In this document: positions 48,401 through 57,933 of the stretch, one piece after another | How positions within the stretch are numbered: the stretch's first letter is position 1 | How the letters are laid out: every line of letters starts with the position of its first letter | Assembly: GCF_014839805.1 (NCBI RefSeq) | Contig: NC_051117.1 | Span: 2,046,001-2,110,000 of the forward strand | DNA: 64,000 nucleotides | Origin: Manduca sexta | Lineage: Eukaryota; Arthropoda; Insecta; Lepidoptera; Sphingidae | Direction: 5' to 3' | Made by a program: the position numbers and the translations under genes | Notes under the pieces: model-generated | What the model was told of the DNA's origin: nothing | Database searches by the model: none | What the model saw: the letters and a program-made list of their open reading frames with translations, nothing else

Positions 48401-51400
48401 GCTGAGCTACACTGGACTGAGCTCCGCCACGCTGGTTTCGAACCTGTACCCCTCGTACGGGAGAGACTACACGACATCCGACGGGCAGATGGTCGACTTC
48501 GCGTCGGTGTTCGGGGTGCTATTCACTGGAGTGACTGGAGTCATGGCTGGCGCTAATATGAGCGGTTAGTAGATTTTGGGGCGGGGGGAGGGGGGGGTTA
48601 GCGCGTGCGTATAATAAAATAGAAGCTCTTTGAATATAAATTTAGAAAAACAATTAAAAAGAAGTGACTACTAGTATGTTTTTATTTTTTTTTTCTATTT
48701 GTATATTTTTTTATAGCAAAGACGCATTCAATCCATAAATATCCCAAACAAATGTCTCTATACGTTTTTTTGTATATTTTTATGTGATTTTTTTTCATAA
48801 AATATTTGTCATATTAAAACTATATATACTGACTAAATACCATCAAAATTACCTTGAACAATTATCCCTCTCCAGGTGAACTGAAGAACCCGTCCCGCAG
48901 CATTCCCCTGGGCACCCTGACTGCCTTACTGTTTACTGCGATATCGTACTTCGCGCTCAGCATTCTGACGGCCGCCACCTGCTCCAGGGAACTGCTGCAG
49001 AACAACTACGTGTACCTTCTGCCCATTAACGTGTGGCCGCCTTTTATTGCCGTTGGTAAGTTGTAAACCATAGATTATAAAAATTTTAAAATACAATAAA
49101 AAAAAAAATAGTCGCAAGAAAAAATTACAATTCCGTTTACTTCATCGACATATTTTTTTTTTTTTTTTTTAGTTTTAACAAACTAATTAACCGATTTTGA
49201 AAAAAAGTCTATGAGACCTATCGGTGAGTATATTTTTTAAAAAATAAGTTTTCAAATTGTTTAATACATGATTGACTTCTGTGGTTACAAACAAAAAAGT
49301 ATATCATCATAATATTCACGTCAAATTGAGAACCTCCTCCCTTTTTTGAAGTCGATTAAAAATATATTACATTGCTTAAGTGTATTGATAATATAATTTG
49401 ACTACCAAAGTTAATATTGATATGGCCCTGACTTCGGTTTTCAGGTTAGAAACGTTTTTCGTATTATTTTATCGTGTTATACCCGCGATATGTCCATGGA
49501 GAGAGAGTAATATTCCACTTTTATTGTGATAACCCTATTTGATTTTTTTTTCTAGGCATGCTAATGGCAACTTTCTCAGCTGGTCTTTCTAATTTAATTG
49601 GAGCCTCAAGAGTGCTGGAAGCTTTGGCTAAAGATAATATATTTGGTAAGTTCGTTTTTCTTTTTCGTAAAGAGTAAAACTAAATGAACGCTGTTACACA
49701 TTATTGTTATTAATGTATTAAATATTATAATAACATCAGCCCTGTATTATATTGTCCCACTGTTGGGCACTGGCCTCTACTACTATACTTTTAAATATTA
49801 TACATAAAAAAAAACTTCACGGCCTTAAATTTAAAGTTAATATCTATATCCGATTCCAAAGCAGATAGGTTATCTACTCGTCGTGCTTTTGAATGTTTTT
49901 GCTTAATTATATTAGTTTTACTATTGTACTTCCATTTGCAGTTATTCTATTCCCACCATGGGCCGCTGCAACACTCTTAATGCTTTACATAAAGTTTAGT
50001 TTTAAAATGGCATGACTGTTCATCTCTTTTGTTATTGTTTATAAAATTTTTGCTAGGTTTCCTCCTCCGTCCGATGGTATCTCGCTCCGGTAACCCTGTG
50101 GTGGCCGTGATCACGTCCTGGCTGCTGGTACAACTCGGTGTGATGGTGGACTCGCTGAACGCCATTGCGCAGATCAACACGGTGCTCTTCATGACGAGCT
50201 ACTTCGCCATTAACCTCGCCTGTCTCGGACTAGATCTCGCTTCTGCGCCTAACTTCAGGTGAGACGATTTTAATAGGCGTGGATAAAAGTTTGATTTTGT
50301 TGTGGCGATACTATGCGATTTTATTGTCTATTAATAACAAAATTACTGATATTTAGTGTTAGTTGAAAGATAAATAAATATCTTTTTGAAACGTTAGGAC
50401 TACGTATTTGATCATATTCGTGGCACGCTATACGTTGGTGAACTATAGAAAATGCTTCAAACATGACAGTATTGTGTTCCAAAGGTTAATCTATTAACAT
50501 TGGTGTTTTGATGGAGTGTAAAAATATATTTGTTTTCTGGATAACAGTCTATGATGATATTTCTTTTATGAATGCTGAAGTCGATACTGTCTATCAAAGT
50601 TTTAAAAAAATTAGATTTTAAGTATCGATATTTCATATATCGATAGTTGGTCGACATCACAGACATCAGGCCGATGCCTAAAGCAGCAGACTGGGCCCTG
50701 TGGCGTACCTTGGGAGAGGCCTATGTCCAGCAGTGGACTGCAACGGGCTGATGATGATGATGTTGCAGGCCGACGTTCAAGCAGTTCTCGTGGGTGACGT
50801 CGCTGTGCGGGCTGGTGGGCGGCGCGCTGCTGATGTTCTCGCTGCGGCCGCTGCACGCGGGCGGCGCGGCGCTGGCCGTGCTGGCGCTGGTGCTGGCGCT
50901 GCACGTGCTGTCGCCCGCCGCCGCAGACCCCAAGTGGGGCAGCCTCAGCCAGGCGCTCATCTTCCATCAGGTCACTACTCTCGCCACGACAGCTGCCCTA
51001 CTCATAACTAAAGTCGATATCGATGAGTCACATATACAGTTCTCGCGCAACGTCCGAAGAATCTTAACAAATTAAGACGAACGATTGCAGTGATTTTGTC
51101 GATATTATAGTATCGATGTAGCTAATAGAAATATTAGCGAACAGTCTCCCAATGCTACGTAATATTTTGGAACTACTACAGCGCTGAAACAGACATACAT
51201 TGCCGACTTCTTTTTATACCTTCAAAAGAAACTTCATCAAGCATTTGTCAATCATCTACTACAAATAATTACTCGAACGTAATTTACTATTTGACAGGTG
51301 AGAAAGTACCTGCTCTTGCTGGATCCTCGTCGGGAACACGTGAAGTTCTGGAGACCTCAGATGCTGTTGCTGGTCGCTTCGCCGCGGCAATCTGCGCCGC

Positions 51401-54400
51401 TCATCGACTTCGTCAACGACCAGAAAAAGGTACAATAGATACATCATTATTTGAAGGAATGGATGTTAGAAAAACTTGTTAATATAAATGCCAAATTATG
51501 TTGAGAAGTTTGTTAGAAGTAACTGCAGAAACTGATGAACAAGTTTCGATGAAAGCGTATATGAAACAATGACCATGTCATTAAAATATAGCTTTTTGTA
51601 TGGAAATACACTAGTGAGACCTTTTTATCGAGCTATAGCATTGCGCATGTCATTTTACAATCGACTATTACCCTACAGAGGATATTATATTAAATATTTA
51701 TTTCCCAGGGTGGTCTGTTCGTGGTGGGACACGTGAGGGTCGGCCAGCTGGACGGCACGGGAGATCCGCTTGCGTCTGAACACAAGTACTGGCTCAAGCT
51801 AATCGACCATTTAAAGGTGAGGAGATTGATTTTGCAATTTTTAATTAATATTTATAATATCGATTTTTTTTTTTATTTACCGATATGTTATTACACAATA
51901 TTTTTATTGAATGGCATACACAGTTATAAGGTTAAATTATATGAATTAAACTATTTTTATTTCGAGTATCGAGTAATATTGTGGAGTGTCAATATTCAGA
52001 GCAGTTTATAGCAAGCATTTCTCATCAAGTTATCGGCTTGATAGTTTACAAAATATGCATGTTGATTTACTAAAAACTCCATATAATTTTAAGTACAAAA
52101 TATAATTCATGGACATAATTATTGTTTTATTCAATTAAAGTGAAAAAGCCTGTCTCAGTGGCTTTGTACCGGGACAGTAAAAGTGATATATTGTTTTTAC
52201 TCTGTATCACCTGGGAGTCAGGAATTTGTGTCCATTCTTATAGATATAGGTTGCCCCGTATAACATTGTAGACGGAACATAGCATAAAGTGTGTGTAATA
52301 GCCCTGGCTGCATTTCTGAATACCCCTTCGGAGACAAATAACTAATTTTAATTTTGATGTTCTATACCAATTTGAGGAAAGTGGTCGGATAACTAGGTCT
52401 GTGTGTTCATGGTGTGGCTGCCCGCAGGTGAAGGCGTTCGTGGAGCTGTGCCTGGCGGAGTCGCTGCGGGGCGGCGCGGCGCACCTCACGCGCCTGGCGG
52501 GGCTCGGCGCCATGAAGCCCGACACCGTGCTGCTGGGCTTCCGCGACCACGCGCCGCCCCGGGACTTCTTCCGCGAGTCAGTACTTCTGTCTTCTGCCTT
52601 CATTCCCGAAAGGATCGCCAGAGATGCAATTTGAGCATCCATTTGTCGCCGTGTATTCTATTACAAACCCTATAGCCATAACGGGCTGAAATTCCCGTCT
52701 CCCGGGTCATACTGAGCTGAAAGACCATATATCACTTTGCTCTACCCGTCACTTAAGAAGTCAGAGCAGAACCCGTATTTTAAATAGGTCACCGGCCAGT
52801 GTTGCTTTATATTGCACCATGGCTCGAATAGTGAATTGCTCAGAAATAAAATTCTGAGAAATGAAATGTTTTGTTTTTAATATTCAATAACGATATCAAC
52901 AACCTCTTTTAAGTGTGATTAAAATATTGTCACTAACATTCAACACTCTGTATAATAGTTGGTACAACATTTTGTGTGAAATCGCCTAACACTATTTACT
53001 TACAACTTGTTCTTCCAAGCGTATCAATAGCAAGCAGATTGTTCTATCTTAAAAATAAGACTAAATTATTTATGCAATATGCTCAAAATGTATGACGCCC
53101 TACCAACATATCAAGGTCATGTAGAAGACGAGGATTATTTACAACACCTCTATATTTTGCAGACTGTCATCCCCGTACAAGACGGATATATTCGACCTGG
53201 AAAACGGCGAGGTGATATTCCCGGTGCGACGAGTGAACGCGTCGATATCGGCGCGTGAGTACGTGCGCGTGGTGTCGGACGTGCTGTGCGTCGGCAAGAA
53301 CGTGTGCCTCTGCAGACACTTCCAGAGCCTCGACATGGCCGCCGTCGAGAGGTTTGAATGATATTTAGTTTGTTGATGTATCAGTGTGGCAGGATATTTT
53401 GGTATTATTATTTTATTTATTTACTAGCTTTTGCTCGCGGCTTCGCCCGTGTGGAAGAGTTTTCCGGGATAAAGGTCCCGCTTTATATTTTCCCGGGATA
53501 GAGAGTAGCCTATAAACTTCCTAGGGTCTATAACTATCTACATACTAAATTTCATAAAAAACCGTTCTGTAGATTTTGAGAAAATTCATAACATACAGAC
53601 AGACAGAGACGGGGAGTTTGTTTTATAATATGTATAGATTTCAGCACTTTTTTGTATTGTAATTCAATGACGAGACGAGTATCTCGCTTGCCTGAAGGTA
53701 AACAGTCTTCTGACAGTAGCAAGATAGTATAGAATTTTGGTAAAGTACCGCGTGGTATACCACTGTGCTTACCACCCAGATATAACATGTTAACTCCTAT
53801 AATTCTCAATAATTAAGCTACAACGCCCTTCGAACTTGATGACAATAATGTACACTGCTGCTTGATGGTAGTAATATACATGGAGGTGTGACCTATTTGG
53901 ATTCGAATACGAGTGATCTACCATCAGTAAAAAAATAAATAATTGTAATTATTTCGTTATCGGTTTGTATATAAAATAAAATAATTATTCCTAAACTGTA
54001 TGCTTTTTGTTTCATTAAAAATTATAAAGTACATGATATAAATATTTTAAAAGTAACAATAAGTTCCTAAGTCGTTGTTGGGCGCCCGCCTGGCCAGTAC
54101 AGTTTGTCACTAGCCCGTTGGTCCGCAGGAAGTCGTCGCCGGTGCGCTACATCGACGTGTGGGCGGCGAGCGCCGTGGGCGCGTCGACGCCGCGCGGCGC
54201 GGACGCGTTCAGCGTGCGCGGGCTGTTCGCGCTGCAGCTGGCCGCCGTGGTGCGCTCGGCGCGCGGCTGGCAGCGCCTGCGCCTGCGCCTCTTCGCGCCG
54301 CCCGACCACGCGCGCGCGCCCACCGCCATGCACGGTACACTTACTCACACACACATACTTAATATTCATCTCTCTATGTAATATCTTACACATTTATTTA

Positions 54401-56358
54401 TTAAGTTTTCCAGCAGACTTAACACTACAATTACAATAATATAATGTAAGCCCAAGTTAGGAAAACTCAACATGCACATAATTTAAACTAAAAGTGACTT
54501 AAGCGCAGCAAATTAAGCGCAATATAATTTGGAGACATGATACACATTGCAGATGATACCAGTCTGATACATCATTCCAAACTGAAACCACACGAGATCA
54601 GCCTGTGTATGCTTGCATAATTGTATTAAAGTTTCAAACAAGCATAATTGTATCGACAGTCGCCAATCTATCAGATCTCATCTCCATTTATCATCAGGTG
54701 CACGAGGATTAGTCGTGTTCGTAAAAAAAATGTCCCTTTTATGCATAATGGTAATTACAAACCATTTTGTTGTTATCTATAACTTAACTAAACTACTGAC
54801 AATTAATTTAATATCACATGGATGCTATCTCTACAACAGAAGCAGGACGTACAGTGACGCTCGAGTCGGAGCGGTCGTCGGAGCCGGCGGCGACGCGTCC
54901 GCTGCGGGACCGCCTCGAGGAACTCCTCAAGTTGCTGCGCATCAACGCCTCTATACACATCGTGAGTGTAGCACTAGACGAATGAACACAATACACGAGG
55001 AAGTTTAGTCACACAAACGTGATTATACGTCCTAATTTATATTTTAATAACTTGAACGTCACTGGACGTCCTGATGTGAAGTAATTTAAAGGTTTCGTAA
55101 TTATATTCTCATAACGAATTTGTCCAGTATATTAATCTATGTAATTTTGTTTTAAAACAAACGATGACGGACGTGTTATCACGTTCGTAAAAGATATATG
55201 CTTAGTTGTTTTTCATTGTTGTCAGCGCATGGTTTTGCTACCGTCTGTGTATTGCAAGTGCTTTGAGTTCTTAACTGTTATTTTTACGTTCATAAATGAT
55301 ATATGCTTAGTTATTTATTATTCTTGTCAGTGCATAGTCTACTGCCTGTGTGTTGCAAGTGCTTTCGGTTCCTAACTGTTATTTTTTTAAGGTGGAAGAT
55401 TGGCCTAAACTGGAATTAAACAGATGGTCTGGAGACGAGGAGGAAGACGAGAACAGCGTGTACCAACGCATACCGATGAGCTATGTTAAAACGTAAGTGA
55501 TTGAATCTAATAGAGTATGATTGACGAACCAACGAGACCTCAATATCTGCCCATTGTAACCTCATTTTCATTGTTCGATATAGCATGATGAAAAGTAATT
55601 ATTTAAGTAATATTATGGGATTTTTTAAATGAAAATTCACGTTTAGAAAATGCATATAAACTATTATTGAATTAGGCCGAATTTTAGAATATATCATATT
55701 ACTTTGTGCCACATTATAGAAGGGCATAGTTGTAATTTGTTCTATGCGTTCCAGTCTAAACAGTATAATAAAGGATCGTTGTGCGGAGGGCACGGCGGTG
55801 ACGTTCGTGCAGCTCCCCCCTCCGCCCGTGCTGCCCGCCACTGAGTCCCTCGCTGACGAACCCGTCTGCGAACAGTATTTGAAGGTACATATATCAATTA
55901 CAATCAGCTCAAAAAACGCGACTCGTAAATCGATGTCGTTTGATGTTTGCGATTGATAGAGAGACCAATGCGTCAGTCATTTGTCTCTTAACCGATTACG
56001 AGAAAACTACACGGAGTCATGTTATGTTTTTATCGGCATAGATAACGGACTCTTCTGTGTACCCATCTACAAAAATCGTTAAGGATGTTAACTGCCTCGG
56101 TGGCATAGCTGTATTACGGTACGACTGCATTATCTTACTATTAGCGCATGGCATAATTAACATAAATAATTGTAAACTTACTATGATTTACCATCGAAAA
56201 AGCTAAAGTGCCTACGTTTAGTATTTGAAGAAAATTTAACATATTTTAATATTAACATTTATAACTCTATTCGACAGGTATTAGATGAACTCACAAGGGA
56301 TCTCTCTCCGACCATACTCGTAAGGGGCTTGAAATCCGTCACATCGACGGCTTTATAA
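39403..56358 (+). CDS. SLC12A9: Cation-chloride cotransporter, SLC12A9 type (CCC-interacting protein 1), complete
   Basis: Coding exons: 39403-39523, 41624-41746, 45457-45591, 46531-46665, 47507-47709, 48360-48564, 48876-49055, 49556-49645, 50057-50258, 50769-50970, 51298-51429, 51709-51816, 52428-52576, 53163-53351, 54129-54334, 54840-54961, 55392-55492, 55755-55884, 56278-56358. All borders are GT/AG, all phases match, total 2814 nt: 937 aa plus TAA. Residues about 41-535 are a multi-helix permease domain with [20 protein letters not shown] in helix 1, [11 protein letters not shown] and [11 protein letters not shown] (a hallmark of SLC12), and [20 protein letters not shown] further on. A likely glycosylated loop has NDT at residue 250. 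Residues 535-937 are the cytosolic SLC12 tail ([26 protein letters not shown]); the end [18 protein letters not shown] matches the SLC12A9 C-terminus. Vertebrate SLC12A9 is about 914 aa and has been linked to lysosomal ammonium/chloride handling; Drosophila has one orthologue. Exon 16 could start 6 nt later at a second AG (54846). Confidence 0.95.
39943..40279. mobile_element. M1 MITE in intron 1 of the SLC12A9-like gene
   Basis: Left end CAGGGTCATTTTGACATTG preceded by TA; right end AAAATGGTCCTTA is worn. The interior AATAAAAAGTAATTT and TTAGAGAATTCATT match the copy at 9802-10189. Confidence 0.65.
41778..42182. mobile_element. M1 MITE in intron 2 of the SLC12A9-like gene
   Basis: Left end CATGGTCATTTAGACATTGC, right end ATGTCAAAAATTACAGTG, with TA on both sides. 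It begins only 31 bp after exon 2. Confidence 0.65.
42815..42905 (-). repeat. Family E half-copy
   Basis: GAGAAGGCTGCAGTCTTTGA, GCGTCATGAGAAAATTATAA and GAATTCGAAAAATAATTTTA follow one arm of the fold-back family at 12586-12817. Confidence 0.5.
43060..44760 (-). mobile_element. 5'-truncated LINE in intron 2 of the SLC12A9-like gene
   Basis: The minus strand starts inside the reverse transcriptase (about 44760) and runs through the RT C-terminus. It then crosses about 700 bp of 3' untranslated sequence to a TATTTTATTATTTTATTT tail near 43060. The element is antisense to the host gene. No target duplication was found. Confidence 0.75.
43854..44745 (-). pseudogene. Reverse transcriptase C-terminal fragment
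   Basis: The first frame (44745-44533) carries the catalytic box FADDTS after DVVL. A one-base shift in a long A run (about 44548-44558 on the minus strand) separates it from the second frame (open to 43854), which begins [19 protein letters not shown] and continues with [19 protein letters not shown] and [12 protein letters not shown]. These are standard jockey-type LINE motifs after the RT palm. The N-terminal RT and the endonuclease are missing. Confidence 0.8.
44938..45070 (+). repeat. Possible transposon terminus
   Basis: TACAGGGTGATTTTTTTAAG begins like a DNA-transposon end (TA then CAGGGTG). No matching inverted end was located, so the call is weak. Confidence 0.3.
45165..45300 (-). 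repeat. LINE 3'-end fragment (same family as 664-797)
   Basis: CCAGAGTTTCTTGCCCATTC, GAGAACTGCTTTCCGAACTG and TAGAGTTAATATTGACGGAA are the reverse of the block at 700-780. A (CATTT)n-like tail lies at about 45283-45300. It sits in intron 2, about 150 bp before exon 3. Confidence 0.55.
47001..47132. mobile_element. Palindromic MITE in intron 4 of the SLC12A9-like gene
   Basis: The arms are GTTTGCCGGCAAAC...GACAGCTACATGACATT... GTGTCACGG and its complement CCGTGACAC...AATGTCATGTAGCTGTC...GTTTGCCGGCAAAC. The centre (ATAACCTTA...TAAGGTTAT) is also palindromic. The GTTTGCCGGCAAAC blocks are themselves perfect palindromes. Confidence 0.65.
47767..48010 (+). mobile_element. SINE family A without head, intron 5 of the SLC12A9-like gene
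   Basis: It starts GAATTTTCTAAAAAAATTAT and runs through AAAACATCGTGAGGAAACCT and GTAGAGGAGGCCGGTGTCCA to the tail GGGCTGATATTATA. It begins 58 bp after exon 5. Confidence 0.7.
48050..48120 (+). repeat. SINE family D fragment
   Basis: 'TTTAACACCTTGTGTACGGT' and 'gatcgctatacgactgg' match the end of the family D copy at 6790-6965. Confidence 0.4.
48155..48330 (-). mobile_element. SINE family C, partial, 30 bp before exon 6
   Basis: CGAGGCGAGCTCACCGTTTG, GGTATTCCACTGCGCTCGCC and ACATGAGATGTTGAGTCTC are family C blocks on the minus strand. Exon 6 starts at 48360. Confidence 0.65.
49733..49780 (-). repeat. SINE family A tail fragment
   Basis: ACATCAGCCCTGTATTATAT followed by TGTCCCACTGTTGGGCACTG, in intron 8 of the SLC12A9-like gene. 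Confidence 0.55.
50690..50762 (+). mobile_element. Retroelement 3' end abutting a splice acceptor
   Basis: CTTGGGAGAGGCCTATGTCC, AGCAGTGGACTGCAACGGGC and a (TGA)n tail ending at about 50762. This is the common 3' end of a lepidopteran SINE/RTE repeat. The acceptor TTGCAG of exon 10 follows immediately (50763-50768). Confidence 0.65.
52150..52345 (+). repeat. SINE family B, diverged
   Basis: TGTCTCAGTGGCTTTGTACC (A-box region), CACCTGGGAGTCAGGAATTT and AATACCCCTTCGGAGAC (tail side) keep the family B order. It ends about 85 bp before exon 13. Confidence 0.5.
52678..52800 (-). repeat. SINE family B fragment
   Basis: 'CTCCCGGGTCATACTGAGCT' followed by 'atatcactttgctctaccc' resembles the middle of family B in reverse orientation; the B-box part is lost. 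Confidence 0.4.
53424..53638 (-). mobile_element. Complete short Helitron in intron 14 of the SLC12A9-like gene
   Basis: On the minus strand it starts TCTATACATATTATAAAACA (after A) and ends GCGGGCGAAGCCGCGAGC-like text then AAAAGCTAG before T. On the plus strand this is A53423, CTAG 53424-53427 ... GA 53637-53638, T53639. It is 215 bp long. Confidence 0.75.
53655..53885 (-). repeat. Diverged SINE family C
   Basis: 'AATTCAATGACGAGACGAGT', 'TGGTATACCACTGTGCTTAC', 'ACATGTTAACTCCTATAATT' and 'ACACTGCTGCTTGATGG' correspond to family C blocks with many changes. Confidence 0.45.
54550..54735 (-). repeat. Possible SINE family D remnant
   Basis: 'AGATCAGCCTGTGTATGCTT' and 'ATTTATCATCAGGTGCACGA' match two spaced family D blocks; the rest is diverged. 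It lies between exons 15 and 16. Confidence 0.3.
55181..55391 (+). repeat. Tandem duplication of 105 bp ending at the exon 17 acceptor
   Basis: Copy 1 starts at 55181 and copy 2 at 55286. Both contain AGATATATGCTTAG or GATATATGCTTAG, GTATTGCAAGTGCTTT or a variant, and 'ctaactgttattttt'. Copy 2 continues TTTTTTTAAG into exon 17 (55392), while copy 1 has TTTTTACG at the same place and lacks the AG. Confidence 0.75.
56093..56135 (+). repeat. SINE family B head fragment
   Basis: CTGCCTCGGTGGCATAGCTG then TATTACGGTACGACTGCATT, the tRNA-like 5' part only, in the last intron of the SLC12A9-like gene. Confidence 0.5.
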
Positions 56359-56399
56359 ACGTTACTCAAATTAGATTTAATAAGCACAATCGGAACTGG

Positions 56400-56416
56400 T
56401 TTCTTTCTTTCTTTCT
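56400..56416. repeat. (CTTT)n microsatellite
   Basis: Short TTTC/CTTT run just after the SLC12A9 stop codon, in the presumed 3' untranslated region. Confidence 0.6.
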
Positions 56417-57567
56417 TCTTCTTCAATATTCGTGCCAAATGACATGTCAGTTATACAGATCATTCTATTCGTATAATAAATTATCCCATGCGTGGACGAG
56501 TCTTCTCTACTAAAGGGTGGGGTTAGACCCAACTACGGCATAAGCTCCACTTCTCTCAATTTCAAGTCCATTGCTCAACATAGGCCAGCTCTAAACAGTA
56601 GCGAGCTTACCGGATGCGAGATTCTAGGCAGCATATTTTTGTACAGCTTTTTTAAACAATAGCCGAAAGGTGAAATATTTTTTCTTGCCCTTAGCAAGCG
56701 CGAGATTTCCAAAGTATAAGGGTCTGAGTGATTGACCGTTGGATACCCCCTAATGACACTGCTGTTCATAGATTTGTAGATCAGTCTATAAGAGGCAGTT
56801 TGCGTCCAGCAACTACATTATACTATTTTCTTCTATTACCCTATACTTGGTTTCTATAATTATTTTTGACTGATTTGACTTTGAAACTTGTAGTTAAAAC
56901 TGGTTCCGATTAGTTACTGCTCGAGCCACTTGGCTGAGTGTAGCGTAATTATATGAGCTGTCATTTACATTGGCGCTTTATTGTAGACACGAAGTTACAC
57001 CAAGAATTACCTAACACTAACATGTATATTTTGATAAGTAGCGGCTGAAAAAGACTTGGTCTAATAGAAAACGCTCAAATTTATGTGGAAGGATTTTTTT
57101 AGCCAAGGATATCTCCTAGACACGGTTTAGAGCCATTTTCAAAAGCCAATCATTTATAATCTTTAAAAAGTTGTTCCTGGAAAATTGTTTGTTTAATCAG
57201 ATAAAAAAATAGAGGCTCTGAGATTTTGGCATGTAGAGGCTTGAGGCTTGTGTCTTGTGTTCCTTTAGGGCAAAGGACATTCAATATTTGTCTCGACGCG
57301 GGCATCAAACCCGCGAACGGTTACAATGTCAATAATAAAGCGATAATTTAAATTAATGGTTTGTATTCTAGTATTAAACATTGTTACCTTATGACAATCA
57401 TTATATTATTGAAGTATACACGAATATTTTAGTTTGGATTCAAATTTTTTAAACATTTTATTTGTTGACAATGATTTTTTTTTAATTTAATTTATGCTTT
57501 ATAATTAATTTTAGACATGAACACGTAGTTAAGTTAATTTACACATATATACATTTGAGATATTAAT
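56417..57567. other. Presumed 3' flank of the SLC12A9-like gene
   Basis: It includes a short retroelement-like fragment (CAAGTCCATTGCTCAACATA, about 56563-56590). The first convincing AATAAA I can see is near 57337 (AATAATAAAG); the true cleavage site cannot be set from sequence alone. No new gene is visible. Confidence 0.35.
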
Positions 57568-57571
57568 TTAA

Positions 57572-57929
57572 GGTGGTAGCTCAAGGTCCATTTTCATACA
57601 TTTTGTTTCGGCTTTAATCTGGGTAACTAAACAAGTATTGGCAAGTAAAGAATTTAAATTCACGTCTAGTTAGTGATTAGTTCTCGCAGTTGAAAGAAAA
57701 ATGTAAAAATAATTAATAATCATGGATATTTCGGCCTTTAAAATTTAATATGACGAAATTTTAAAGGCAGAAATATCCATGATTATTAATTATTTTTACA
57801 TTTTTCTTCAACTGCGAGAACTAATCACTAACTAGACGTGAATTTAAATTCTTTACTTGCCAATACTTGTTTAGTTACCCAGATTAAAGCCGAAACAAAA
57901 TGTATGAAAATGGACCTTGAGCTACCACC
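57572..57929. mobile_element. 358-bp hairpin MITE flanked by TTAA
   Basis: Left arm from GGTGGTAGCTCAAGGTCCAT (57572), right arm ending ATGGACCTTGAGCTACCACC (57929). Each arm is about 172 bp; I count only one mismatch and one 1-bp indel between them, around a loop of some 12 bp near 57750. TTAA at 57568-57571 and 57930-57933 fits a TTAA target duplication, as made by piggyBac-type transposases. It has no coding capacity. Confidence 0.85.
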
Positions 57930-57933
57930 TTAA

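Noticed and set aside
54067..54393. Several Arg/Ala-rich frames overlapping exon 15 of the SLC12A9-like gene
   Set aside because: They are antisense or out-of-frame shadows caused by the very high GC content of the exon.
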